From Marsupella aquatica (lineage: Eukaryota > Marchantiophyta), in contig OZ316893.1 in the NCBI GenBank assembly GCA_973895155.1, positions 16,864,001 to 16,928,000 on the forward strand: 64,000 nucleotides of DNA, in the 5' to 3' direction. The translations under genes were made by a program, and so were the position numbers. Each line of letters opens with the position of its first letter. The stretch's first letter is position 1. Shown piece by piece: positions 19,379-31,500 of the stretch. The notes under the pieces are model-generated. The model had not been told where the DNA came from. It did not search any database and was given only the letters and a program-made list of their open reading frames with translations.

Positions 19379-22300
19379 TCACTGCTTAGGCCTGCCCTTT
19401 CTTGCAGATCCCTCTGCATCTCTGCCTCGTTTGGGACCAGTACTTGGTCCTGGATTTTCTCTGGACCTACAGGCCTTAGCCAATTCGATGTGTAATTTGA
19501 CATTGTTTTCCATTGTAGCATGGAAATCAACGTCTGTGTAATCACCTAACACCCTTGTGGACCTGGATTCTTTGTGGAGGATTGTTCTCCATGCTATCCC
19601 CTTCTCATTGGGGTGGAAGAAAACCTGCTCCACTTGCTTTGGGAAAACGTAATCCATTTTCTTGGACACACCCAGTTCTCTATGGAAATTCACCTGCCAA
19701 AGACCAGACTTGGTATACCTCATACTGGCAGAGGATTTAGGAGTCCATGATGGATCTGCCCATTTCCCTTTGAAAAGAATCACCTCTTTCCTCAAGCTGC
19801 CATAATTCAGTACCAAGATATCTGTCAAGGCCCCTACATACTGTACAGATTCTTCTATGGTTGCACCAGACCTGTCCACTCGCTTCTCAGTGAATGTAGA
19901 AGCCATCCCAGAATCAAAAGTGCTGAAAGCACCAGAATCACAATCACTCAAACACCCCAAGGATGGAATAGTCCTCCAATGGTGCCCATAGGCTCTACAT
20001 GCCCTATACAGTCGTGCCTTCAAACTAGGTGGTGTGGAGTATGCAGATAGTAATGACCGCTCAGACTCTTTCTCAAAATTATGGGTATTGACTAATGTTT
20101 GAAACCATTCCCTGAAAGGTGGCAATTCTTGGCAGTCTACGGGAAATTCCACTGGTTTTCTTCGATTGGCAGGCTTCCTCATCCACTCCTTCCGGAAATC
20201 CACTCTTCGTTTGGTAACAGTCTCATTGGTAGCATCATATATCCTGCATGGCAACAACAACACTGAAGACATTAGTGCACGATCCACCATGAATATACAA
20301 ACACAATGGGGAAACATAATTATGATCCATATGCCTAAGGATAGGAGAGTTTCTAGGGTTTATGTACCTATACCATGGAGCCACTGTCTCTTCATTCTCT
20401 AATATATAATGATGCATGGCCATCATTTCAGACCAATCCAAAGTTATCGCCTTTGCAGCCCCTTCCAAAACAATGCCTGCAACGCCAGCATCCTCCTCCA
20501 ACTCCCAGGTTCGTTTTCCCTCTCCCTTTGCATCAATCATGTATTCAGAAAGAAATCCCAAAGACTCATCTAATACATAGCCTTCAGCCATAGAAGCCTC
20601 TGGACGTGCCTTGTTTCGTACATAACCCTTCAATACCTTCAGGTTCCTCTCTATTGGGTACATCCATCTGCCTGTAACTGGGCCACACAAGTCTAATTCC
20701 TCCACTAGGTGAATCATTAAATGGGTCATGACATCAAAGAAGCTTGGTGGAAAATGGATTTCCAAAATGCAGAGAGTGAATGCAACATCCATCATCAAAT
20801 TCTCATACATTGAAGGGTCCCACACCTTCGTACAGATCTGGCGATAGATATTGCTCACCCCAGCTATGGCCAAGCGAACCCCTTCATCAAGTAATCCCAT
20901 TGTTGCCAGAGGGAGAATCTGTTGCATGAGTTGGTGGAAATCATGTGATTTCAACCCAGAGAGTTTCTTGGATTTTGTAACACACTTTGCCAAAGAACTT
21001 GAAAAACCAGTGGGCCCTTTCAAGGTCAATAAAACCTCCAAGAACCTTGTTCTTTCCTTCTTGCTCAGGCAATATGGGGCTGGGGGCATCAACAATTTGT
21101 CATCCTTACGCTTGGGAGCTGGATTGGGTACAAGCCATAGGTGTTGGCGCACCTGTAAGAGCTTCATGTCTTCTCTCACAGAAGGAGTGTCCTTGGTCCC
21201 AATGATAGTGTGCACAATGTTGTGTGCAAGATTCTTCTCACAGTGCATGGGATCTAGACAATGGTTAATGAGTAGTTTCTGCAGTGGACACACAATTCAG
21301 AAATTAGGGCATTGAATACAACTTTTGGCATCACTGGGCAGTAGTTTGTGCAGTGGACACAATTCAGAAATTAGTGCATTGAATACAACAATTACAAAAT
21401 CTGGGCTACAGGAAGTATATGAAGAGAATATATTTCAAAGTCATATGAAGAGATTGCAGAAATTCATTGTAGTAGTATGGAGTCTTACATTCCAATAGGG
21501 CAACTTGTACAGACCAGTAGCCCTCTTCACTCCATGCACCTTTATGGGGCATTTCTCATCCTCAACCTTGGTTCCTCCCTTCTTCAAATATTCTGTTGTC
21601 TCGTCTCCCCACTTCTTTCTATCAGAGCTTGTCATTCTACACGGTGCAGGTCGACTCTCAATTGCACCATCAAAGTATTGTGCACTATCTGGTCTACGAA
21701 AAAGATGCCTTGTTGCTAACCATCGACGGTGGCCACTGTACTCTAATTTCTGCAAGTGCTTAGAACCACGTGCCACACATTCTGGCCCACAGATGACACA
21801 TCCTTTGTATCCAGAGTGTTGTTGTCCAGATATTAAACCATATGCAGGGTAATCATTGATTGTCCACAATAGCACAGCCCTAAGGTTGAAGTGTTGAGAC
21901 AATCCTGGGCGTGGCAATTTGTCAAAGCAGGGCACTCCTTTCTTCCACAACAGCTCCAACTCCTCATAGAATGGGCCCAATATTATGTCTAGCTGTTCCT
22001 CTGTTACTGAATCAGGTCCTGGAATCAGCATAGCTAGCATGACAAAGAACTTCTTGGTGGTAAGCCAAGGAGGTAAATTGTAATTCAACAACAGTATTGG
22101 CCAGGTAGACCAAGCTGTGGAATTATTCCCAAAGGGATTCACCCCATCAAGTGCCAACCCAAATCGCACATTCCTTGGTTCAGCTGCAAATTCCCGATCA
22201 ATATTTGTATCCACATGCTTCCAAGCCTTTGAATCTGCTGCGTGCCGAACCATGTTGTCTGTGCTTCTATTCTCATGATGCCAAGTCATGAGTTTAGATG

Positions 22301-23372
22301 TACCAGCAGTGGCATACAATCTCTTCAACCTGGGAATTATAGGGAAATACCGCACTACCTTCCTTGCCTGTAATGAATTCCCCACTCTCTTCATCTTGGG
22401 CTGCTGACACACTGAACAGTTTTCTAACTTGGCATTCTCACCCCTAAAGAGCATACAACCTTTCTCACAGATAGGGATTCTCTCATAATCCAAGCCAAGC
22501 TTTCTCAATAGCTGCTTTGCAGCATATAAGTTCTTGGGCAGATTATGCTCTGTAGGCATACCATGCTCCCCCATCAAAGACAACAATGCATTCACTCCTT
22601 TGTTTGAGAATCCATGGCCATGACAGATGTTCAGCAGAAGCAACATGAATGACACAACATCTATTTTGCTGCCTGGGAACAAAGGTTGCATTGCTGCATC
22701 TAAAGATAACTGTGCAGGATCAGTCTCCACAGGAGTTTTGGAGGTTTCAAGGGGGTTTACAGGATGGGCACCTCCTTCACTCTCATCATCCCCAAGTACA
22801 AAATCCAAGTCAAAACGGTCCTGATCATCTAGCTCATGCTCAGGGGATTCTTCACTGGTTCTCAGCAACGTTTCTTCCAGTAGAGCCCTGATATGTTCTT
22901 CGACATCTATAGTTGGATGTTCTTGAACATCCACAGTTGGATACTCTGGAACATCCACAGTTGGATACTCTGGAACATCTACAAATAAATGTTCTTCAAC
23001 ATCTACAGTTGGCTGTTGTGCACAGGTTGCCTGCTGAAGGTTTGCTACCCTCAATGCCTCAGGGCCATGTTGTGACATGTAGTCAGCACCCCACTCTTCA
23101 TCAGAAGAGTCCTGTCCCTCTCCCACCCACACTCGACATGCAGGGTACCGACCATGTTTAATAAGGTGCAGTCTAGCAGTATTCCGATTAGTCCTATAAT
23201 TCCCTTTGCAGTTCACACAAGGGCAGTACATCTTATGGTCCCCACTCTTGTGGCAGGCCTTCTGTTCTCGAACCCACAAAGCATCATCACGATGTTGTAC
23301 TCTAGCTGGATGGAAGAGCGGCAACTTTGGAGTTCTACCCACACCTAACGTATTCTGTGGCAATTGTGCCAT
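19379..23372 (-). CDS. CACTA-1 TNP2-family transposase, three exons, 1219 aa, intact
   Basis: Exon 1 spans 23372-21489, exon 2 21278-20368 and exon 3 20243-19379. All junctions are GT/AG and in phase, giving 1219 residues without a stop. The N-terminus has the transposase-associated zinc motif (CPCVNCKG...HLIKHGRY, residues about 45-75). An acidic linker contains repeats of P(T/E)YPTVDV. The TNP2 domain follows, with LALDGVNPF (Asp409, candidate catalytic) and YNLPPWLTTKKFFVML. Exon 2 has DPMHCEKN (Asp637, second candidate) and the DUF4218 region (HDFHQLMQQILPL, YPIERNLKVLKGYVRNKARPEASMAEGY). Exon 3 carries DUF4216 (YGSLRKEVILFKGKWADPSW, FPKQVEQVFF). It would cut and join element ends in the nucleus. 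The start ATG is at 23372. This is an apparently functional copy. Confidence 0.92.
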
Positions 23373-23969
23373 GCTAGCTTGATTGAAATTGTATTCAAAC
23401 TATGATTTTCAAACTGAATCAGAGTGACATGCATACAAAATTGGGCCTACCGTCACAGTTGTACAACCGATGCCAACCACAGTCCAATTGCTCAAACCCA
23501 CAGAGCCCAGTTTCTCAAATCCACTGTAGTAGGGCACCTTCTCCTTGCATACAAATAGAGCATCACATACAGTGTCATCAGAATGATACTATGAACGTAA
23601 ATCTCCGTGCCTTCATCATTTCCAGTATTTGTTTGCCTATTAGGAATGTGAGCAGACAGGTCTGGAATAAGTAACGTTTGTGACACCAGTGACAAATTTA
23701 CAAGTGAAGTTTAGACATCAATATGGAGGAAAGTCACACTCAAAGTACATGCTTGAAAATCAGAATCCTACCCTGGAAAAGATAATAAAGTTGATTTCTC
23801 AAAATTAATTGCCTCAATCCGCAATGCACTATCGTAGAGTGTGTATACATGAGGAGTTCATCAAACTGCATATAAATAGTCCACATGTTTTAGCACTCTG
23901 AAAATTGTTTAAGTCCACGTGAAACCATCAAAAAGCTCTATCTCAAGTTTGTGTTCGATCCAGCCTCAA
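23373..23969. other. 600-bp spacer between TNP2 and PHD genes of CACTA-1
   Basis: No convincing ORF. At the equivalent place CACTA-2 carries the BRCT and F-box-like genes, of which nothing remains here. It probably holds the PHD 3' UTR and the TNP2 promoter. Confidence 0.5.
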
Positions 23970-24629
23970 TCAAATCCAAGATATGTGGCTCCTAGCAGGA
24001 GTGCCTAGTGTAGGGTCAATGTCATGGTCAGGACAGTAAAACATCCCCTTCTTGGGCTGCCCATGCGCTGAGTGATCCCAAATTGTTCGATCATGGGCAA
24101 ATCCCCTCTGCTGGATAAACAGCAGGCAGTCTTTGTGCCATGCCTTAGGACACCTCATGCACTGAACCAAAAAGCCATTAGCCCCATCATTGGGCCCCTG
24201 TCCACAAGTAAGACAAATATGGAGTCCACATGATGCTGTGCCAGGAACCAAACACTGCCGACAGTAAAACCGGGCACAGAGAGAGTCTGGACATTTTCTT
24301 ACCTCTTCACCAATTTTTCCAGACACATGGCACTTAAAGCAAGAATGTTCCTCATTCTTGCAATCAACACAAAGCCATTCTCCAACATGGCCATCAGCGA
24401 GGGATATAGTTGGGCATAGCCATTGCTGACCCAAAGGACAGGAAACATTCTTATGGAAATGTCGGTGGCAAGGCCCATCACAAACAATGAGATCCCCTCC
24501 CTCATCACAAATCGCACATACATGTGGACTATTCTGGTTAATCTCAATGTCTGAATATAAGGACAATTGAGGTGCTTGAGAGGATTCACCTCTGCAACGA
24601 TTCATGGCCTTCTGCTTATTGCGAGCCAT
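23970..24629 (-). CDS. EDM2-like PHD-finger accessory protein of CACTA-1, 219 aa
   Basis: A single open frame from ATG 24629 (MARNKQK). The Cys/His pattern begins CAICDEGGDLIVCDGPC, then RHFHKN...C and WLCVDC, an extended PHD finger. A second zinc-binding block (CFKCHVSGKIG, RKCPDSLCARFYC, C...HICLTCGQG, CMRCPKAWHKDC) and a conserved tail (DHSAHG, FYC-DHDIDPTLGTPARSHISW) follow. The arrangement resembles the PHD region of plant EDM2, a chromatin factor that binds heterochromatic histone marks and affects transposon silencing. An AG acceptor just before the ATG suggests a spliced 5' leader, as in the CACTA-2 copy. The position upstream of TNP2 and conservation in a second element indicate that it belongs to the transposon. 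A role in countering silencing is a hypothesis. Confidence 0.8.
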   Translation of the reverse strand: MARNKQKAMNRCRGESSQAPQLSLYSDIEINQNSPHVCAICDEGGDLIVCDGPCHRHFHKNVSCPLGQQWLCPTISLADGHVGEWLCVDCKNEEHSCFKCHVSGKIGEEVRKCPDSLCARFYCRQCLVPGTASCGLHICLTCGQGPNDGANGFLVQCMRCPKAWHKDCLLFIQQRGFAHDRTIWDHSAHGQPKKGMFYCPDHDIDPTLGTPARSHISWI

Positions 24630-26600
24630 GGTCCTGCACACTCAGACCCTACATCAGATTGTGAAACAAGAAGGAATAACAGGGTGCAGTATGACACAAA
24701 AGAATGAGGGTGCAGCATAAAATATGACATGTAACCACAAGGGTGCAACATAAACCAATGCTTTATAGATGGCAAAGCATTTAGGACTGAGCAGCGCAAA
24801 TAACCTTGGCCTAGATGATTGGAAGCAATCACAAATATTGCAACCTGTATGCCTTTGCTTGCTGTACAGCAGTGCTCACTCACCCTGCCTTTTTAAAATC
24901 TGTAAGGGCAACACAGAACAAATAGCAATTGAGTTTCAGCAAAGCATTCATTTGGCTCTCAAGTTTTAAAATGGACAGAGCAAACACAACAATGTGCACA
25001 ACAAAGCACAGAGAGCAACAAAACTCCAGCAAACTGGGACTCAGGCAAGAGATACGAATTTTAGCAGCGAAATCAAATCAAGATTCGGACCTGTGAGTTC
25101 AACATGCAGTGCTCACTCACCCTGCCCTTTTTTAAATCTGTAAAAATCAAGTTTTATTGTGTGCCTTCTACATCTTAAGCTGCTGCACACATCTGTTACA
25201 GAACCATAAGTTGCTTTACTCTCAACAAGCTGCTGGTCCACCCACTTTTTCAAAAGCTGCACCGTACTCTATCTTCGTGCACAAATGACTATACCGGGCT
25301 GCTGTCAGAGACCCTTACGAAGGATTTAAAATTGACCAAGCTGATTTTAGTTTAGTTTTGTCCAGTTTGCAGACCAAAGGAAATCATGTGGCTGTATTCA
25401 TGGAGTTGTATTCATTGCTGTGTATGGATGTTGTGTGAACATCAGACAGTTAGCTGTAAATTACCATAGTTGAAGAGCAAGGCTTGTACAAAAGCCACTA
25501 AGGAATTCTCTGAGGTGGCACAGCAGTTGGCAAACCACACACGAAACTCTGAAACTTTTTGGCGACAAAATTCTACAGAGTCGCTGCTGGAATCAAGTGA
25601 GGATTCACCATACATGCTTGCACTTCTCTTCAGTAAAAAAAAGAGAAAAGAAAAGGGCTATGATACAGAGGGATGTCAAAAGAAGAGTAAGGAAACCAAT
25701 TCATTGAGGAACATAGACAGACTAAGGAAAACATCATACAATGGAAAACTAAGGACTACATTGTAATAATAAGAGATCAAGCTCACCTTGCACCACAAAC
25801 ATTGTCAGACGACAACAAGACAACAAACTGAATTGAACATAGCAGACAAATCCAACAAGTAGCAATCAGAAATCAACAGCAGACAGACAAAGGACAACTT
25901 GGTCAGAACTCGGGCACTTGATTTAGTTGTGGTAAATAGCTGTTCAGGTTCTGGACAAGCAAGAGCAATACGTGAGCAGACTCCAGAAAAATCATCTCTT
26001 GAGATTGAGGAGAAAGGCATTTCCCAGCCAGCTTACTTATGTCTTGAAAAATGTATCGGACATCGTGGACGCTGGGCCTCAGCTGCTGGCCGCAAGGGAA
26101 GATTTTGCCAAAACAAACAATAAAGCTCGAAGATAGTTAAATTTCTTAGGTCTTTCTAAATGGGGACTGAATTAGCAATTAGAACCAGTAAACCCTGATC
26201 TTGGGCAGGCAGAGAGAGAAGAGTCCGCGCCTAATACTTATGTCTACCCGAATTTTACTGGGACATATGAGCATTGGGATGCCATTGCAAAGCAGAATTT
26301 TGTAGCAGTGGAAGGAATCAACATAGATAGCAGTGGAAGGTCGCAGTGGAGCTAGCATGGTACAGGGAAGGAAATGCAGGCATTGTGCGAGAAAGTGCAA
26401 TGGCTAGTTCTATGGGATTTCCTTCTCCAATCCATGACAGTGCCGACGACACGCACAACTGCTACAATCAGTGCGCGTCCAGGATGCTCCATCGCATCAC
26501 GTCAGGGAACTCAACATTCTAGACATTCGAAAACTGCATTCACATTTCTCTGCAAAGGGAACTCAACATTGTAGACATTCAAAAACTGGTGCAAAACTCA
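24630..26600. other. 5' non-coding part of CACTA-1 with short direct repeats
   Basis: No credible gene. A 37-bp word starting GCAGTGCTCACTCACCCTGC occurs at about 24868 and again at 25106. A 57-bp unit containing GGGAACTCAACATT is doubled at 26506 and 26563. The segment should contain the promoter and leader of the PHD gene and possibly of the whole gene set. Confidence 0.45.
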
Positions 26601-26645
26601 GGCACTTAGAGAGAGAGGGACAGAGAGAGAGCGAGAAAGAGAGAG
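26601..26645. repeat. GA-rich microsatellite
   Basis: A run of GAGAGAGAG with interruptions, followed by AGAGAGC. Ordinary simple repeat. Confidence 0.7.
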
Positions 26646-27000
26646 CAAATAGTCTCTTAGCAATCGGAGCTTCTCTGTCATTGCCATAAGCATACTAGCA
26701 GACACTAAGCAACAGAACAAGAAGGCAACATTGGATTCATGGACTGACAGCACATTGGTAGCACATTGGCAAAAGCAAAGCAAAAATGCAGAATGAACAA
26801 ATGGCCAGAAGGGGAAGAAGCGCAAAATTGCACAACTGACCTTCTCGCACCTCAGCCCAAACTCGCTCCCACAGATATAAGTTCTCGCAGCTCCTTGATG
26901 GAACCTCCTGTAGGTTCTCGCCGATTGCAACTCCTCACCCACAGCTTCTTGCCGATTGTAGCTTGCTGCTGATTGCAACTCGTCGCTGATTTGCAGCTCG

Positions 27001-27231
27001 TCCTCCGCTCCTCACCCGCAGCTTATCGCCGATTGTAGGTCGTCCTCCGCTCCTCGCCCGCAGCTTATCGCCGATTGTAGGTCGTCCTCCGCTCCTCGCC
27101 CGCAGCTTATCGCCGATTGTAGGTCGTCCTCCGCTCCTCGCCCGCAGCTTATCGCCGATTGCAGCTCATCCTCCGCTCCTCACCCGCAGCTTATCGCCGA
27201 TTGCAGCTCATCCTCCGCTCCTCACCCGCAA
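27001..27231. repeat. 42-bp tandem minisatellite, about 5.5 copies
   Basis: TCCTCCGCTCCT recurs at 27001, 27043, 27085, 27127, 27169 and 27211, an exact 42-bp period. Each unit also has CGCAGCTTATCGCCGATTG. The middle units are identical, so the array expanded recently. No frame stays open throughout on either strand. Confidence 0.85.
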
Positions 27232-27800
27232 CAATGACAAATGTAAAGAAGCTATTGCCTTGACCCTGCAATCGGGCACTCCAAAGCCCGAATGTCCTCC
27301 AAAGCGCAGGGTCCTCCAAAGAAGCTCCCAAGTCCTACCGAGGTGCTCCGCCGACCGCGCGCAACAAGCTCAAAAACAATTGTAGCCTGAATGGCTTCGG
27401 GTCGGAGCTCCTCCTCTAAACCTTGCAAATGGTCACTAAAACAATGCCACGTCCAACGCTTCACTCAAACAATGCCTCACCCAATGCTTGCCCGAACAAT
27501 GCCTCGCCCAACGCTTCGAAGGGTGTCGAAGCTTGGTGGAATGGAGCACAACGCTGCGCAACCCTAAGCCCTTGCAATGTGCACACAAAGGCATGCCAAG
27601 AAATGAGCACATCGAGCGTTGCCCTCTCGATGTTTTTTCAGGAAAAAGGGCTCCTGTTGGTACGCAAGAACACTTAGCGGGAAAAACCTAATGCTAGACC
27701 CCTAAACCCCGTAAAGGTAAGGTATTCTGTTGGATGGGGATGGTGGATATTGTGGGTCATTAATTAGGGTTATATTCTGACAATATCTCTCACATGTCTG
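27232..27800. other. gene-free segment of CACTA-1, GC-richer
   Basis: Short repeated CAATGCCTCGCCCAA-type words occur at 27430-27530. No gene is recognisable. Confidence 0.4.
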
Positions 27801-27995
27801 GACCCCCCATAAGGCCCTAGGGAAGTTGAGACTAGGTTAATAACAATGTAAACCCCCCCCCCCATAAGGCCCTAGGGAAATACCAACTATAGAGGTTAAT
27901 AACAAGGTCCGGACGCCCCCATAAGGCCCTAAGTAGGGAAGGCAAGGTTAATAACTCATAATGTCACGACCCCCCCCATAAGGTCATGGCTGTTT
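27801..27995. repeat. CCCCCATAAGGCCCTA repeat cluster
   Basis: Four copies of CCCCCATAAGG(CCCTA) occur at about 27806, 27852, 27916 and 27971, each after a C run of 5-13 bases and separated by 45-65 bp. The C runs could form i-motif or G4-like structures on the opposite strand. Confidence 0.65.
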
Positions 27996-28569
27996 GTGTA
28001 GGTGCCAACAAGAATGTTAAGGACCAATGTTATATATAAAAAATGATGCTAGCGATATAAAAGGTCCGATATATGCCCGCGATATAAACCCATAACCCGC
28101 ATGCATGAACACCATTTTGGACTACCTTATTGTCTCACCATATGATAGTGATACTCATCCAAATATTAGCATTTAATAGCTCTCCACTCCTGACTCAATT
28201 GAGAGAAACCCTCATTCATGACTCAAGCACAATTATAGGGTCCCTTACATGCTACATGACCACTACATATGAGGCTATGTTGTGTAAGAGTTTTTGAGAG
28301 CATTACACCAAAGCATTAATAAGTGAGCCTTCCCATGACTATATGACCTCCAATATGCCAACATTAATGGCTTCCAATATGACAGCGTGAGTGACCCCAC
28401 GTTTAGTCCTCAGATTGAAGCACCATTTAATTCACAAATGACCCAATGAACTCCCTTGTACCTCCAAAGAGAACCCCCCAATAGCCTTTGTAAAGACCAC
28501 ATTTCCAGTCATTTGGTACTTCTGACCTCTAGTATGACAACCAAGATTACCCTAATTTGAGGTGTTTCC
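27996..28569. other. ATGAC-rich DNA leading into the 578-bp array
   Basis: No gene. Scattered ATGACC and GTCATT words continue the pattern of the neighbouring array and probably represent older, diverged units. Confidence 0.4.
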
Positions 28570-31500
28570 ATTAATGACACACCATGAGGGACCTCTCTAA
28601 TGACCACATATGCAGTCAATTGCTCCAAATGACCTCTAACTGACTACCAAAATGACCCTTATTGTAGTCATTGACATTAATGACACACATTATGTGAAAA
28701 TGACCCAATGAAGAGTATACTACCTCTCGGAGTGCCCCTTTACAATTCCTTTGGAATTTAATAGAATATATCCAAAATCCAAATATTGGCACAAACATGA
28801 CATAGTTATATAGAAGGACATAGTCTTCCACTAGTATTGCACTATATACCTCTTGGAGAGACAAAAACAATTTTTGTATGCATGCCTTAGGATGGTATGC
28901 ATGCATGGTGACACTTTTGGCAAATCACTCCAAAGTTGTATGACTTGGGAGTGATTTCCCCAAGGTTGCATCATCCCTTAAGTAATTGCAAAAACATGGC
29001 TCCAAAGTGCTCATGGTGCAACTAGTGGTTGGAGAATAGTACGGTGGGTATAGTACCCCGCACCTTGTGGAGAGGTTGCCACCTTCATGTAGAGCCCCAT
29101 GGCACACTAGGGCCACCTTAAGCTCCTAGACCCAAAAGGGTCATTTCTGATGGTACGTAATGACACCATGAGGGACCTCTATAATGACCCCATATGGAGT
29201 CATTTGGCACAAATGACTTCCAAAAGGACTGCCAAAATGACCCTCACTGCAGTCTTTGGCATTAATGACACACTATTCCTCCAAAATGACCCAATGAAGA
29301 TTACAACACCTACTCACAATGCCTTAAGTCTATTCATATGCAAAATGGAGTATTCCCCATCCAAACACCGGCACAAACATGACACAATTACATCACAAGA
29401 TGACAACCTTCCATTGGTGTTGCGCTACTTCTTGGAGAGACAAAAAATGGCTCCATTTGCGCTTGGATACGGTGGTATGCATCCATGGTGACACTTTTGG
29501 CAAATCACTCCAAAGTTGTATGACTTGGGAGTGATTTCCCCAAGGTGCATCATGCCTTAAGTAAATGCAAAAACATGTGTCCAAAGTGTTCATGGCACAA
29601 CTAGTGGTTGGACGATGATGAGTATAGTGTCCCGCACCTAGTGGAGGGGGTTCTCACCTCTATGTGGGGCCCCATGGCACTCTAGGGCCCACCTCCAGCC
29701 CCTAGCCCCAAACTGGTCATTTGTGCTTCTGCTTAATGATTGCACAAGGGACCCCTCAAATGACCACAAATCCAGTCATTTGACTTATGTGACAGCCCAT
29801 ATGACAGATTTAATGACCCTACTTGTAGTCATTGGTATTTATGACACCAATTTTTTCAGAAATGACTCAATGAAGATTACACTACCTTCTTGAGTGCCCC
29901 ATCACTATTCATTTGCAAAATAGAATATTCCCCATCCAAACACCGGCACAAACATGACACAATTACATGGAACGACAACAGCCTTGCACTACTTCTTGCA
30001 GAGACCAAAAAAATGGCTTCATTTCCTTTAGATAGGATGGTATGCATCAATGGTGACACTTTTGGCAAATCACTCCAAAGTCGTACGACTTGGGAGTGAT
30101 TTCCCCAAGATTATATCATCCCTTAAGTAAACACAAAAACATGGCTCCAAACTGCTAATGGTGCAACTAGTGGTTGGAGAATAGTAATTATAGTATTTGA
30201 CACCTAGTGGAGGGGTTGCGAGCTCTATGTGGTGCCACATGGCACTCTAGGGCCCACCTCCAGCCCTTAGCTCCAAATTGGTCATTCATGCTTGTCTTCA
30301 ATGACTGCACTAGAGACCCCTCAAATGACAACAAGTCCAGTCATTTGAATTATATGACATCCCATATGACCAATTCAATGACCCTACTTGTGGTCATTGA
30401 CACTTATGACATGACTCTGTTAAAAAATGACCCAAAGAAGGTCCTAGCACCGCCAGAGAGAGCCCGCTCTACATTCCTTGCAAAAATGGAATAATCGTAT
30501 ACCTTTAAACATCAGACACATCATAGAGGGAAGCACCACTACCACACCCATTCCATTGGTGTTGCGCTACCTCTTGGAGAGACAAAAAAGGGCTTCATTT
30601 GCGTTTGGAATAGTGGTATGCATCCATGGTGACACTTTTGGCAAATCACTCCAAAGTCATACGACTTGAGAGTGATTTCCCCAAAGGTGCATCATGCCTT
30701 AAGTAAACGCAAAAACATGTGTCCAAGGTGTTTATGTCGCAACTAGTGGTTGGACAATGATGAGTATAGTGTCCCGCACGCAATGGAGGGGTTCTCACCT
30801 CTATGTGGGGTCACATGGCACTCTAGGGCCCACCTCCAGCCCCTAGCCCCAAACTGGTCATTTGTGCTTTTCCTTAATGACTGCATAAGGGACCCCTCAA
30901 ATGACCACAAATCCAGTCATTAGACTGATATGACTTTCCATATGACAGTTTTAATGACCCTGCTTTTAGTCATTGATATTTATGACGGTCCATTGCTCAC
31001 ATATGACCCAATAAAGGCCCTGGTACCTCCAAAGAGAGCCCGCTTTAGATTCCTTGCAAGGTTGGAATATTCCTCTTCCCTAAACCCGCACCCACACCAT
31101 ACAGGGAAGCACGACTCCCCTGCCCATTCCATTGGTGCAGCACCACCTCTTGGAGAACCCAAAAACAACTTTTATTTGCCTTTGTATGTGATGGTGTGCA
31201 TGCATGGCAACACTTTTGGCAAATCACTCCAAAGTCGTACGACTTGGGAGTGATTTCCCCAAAGGTGCATCATGCCTTAAGGAAACACAAAAACTTGTGT
31301 CCAAAGTGTTTATGTCGCAACTAGTGGTTGGACAATGATGAGTATAGTGTCCCGCACGCAATGGAGGGGTTCTCACCTCTATGTGGGGCCCATGGCACTC
31401 TAGGGCCCACCTCAAGCCCCTAGCCCCAAAATGGTCATTTGTGCTTTTCCTTAATGACTACATAAGGGACCCCTCAAATGACCACAAATCCAGTCATTAG

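Noticed and set aside
20851-21315. Plus-strand ORF opposite TNP2 exon 2
   Set aside because: Lies wholly antisense to conserved transposase codons.
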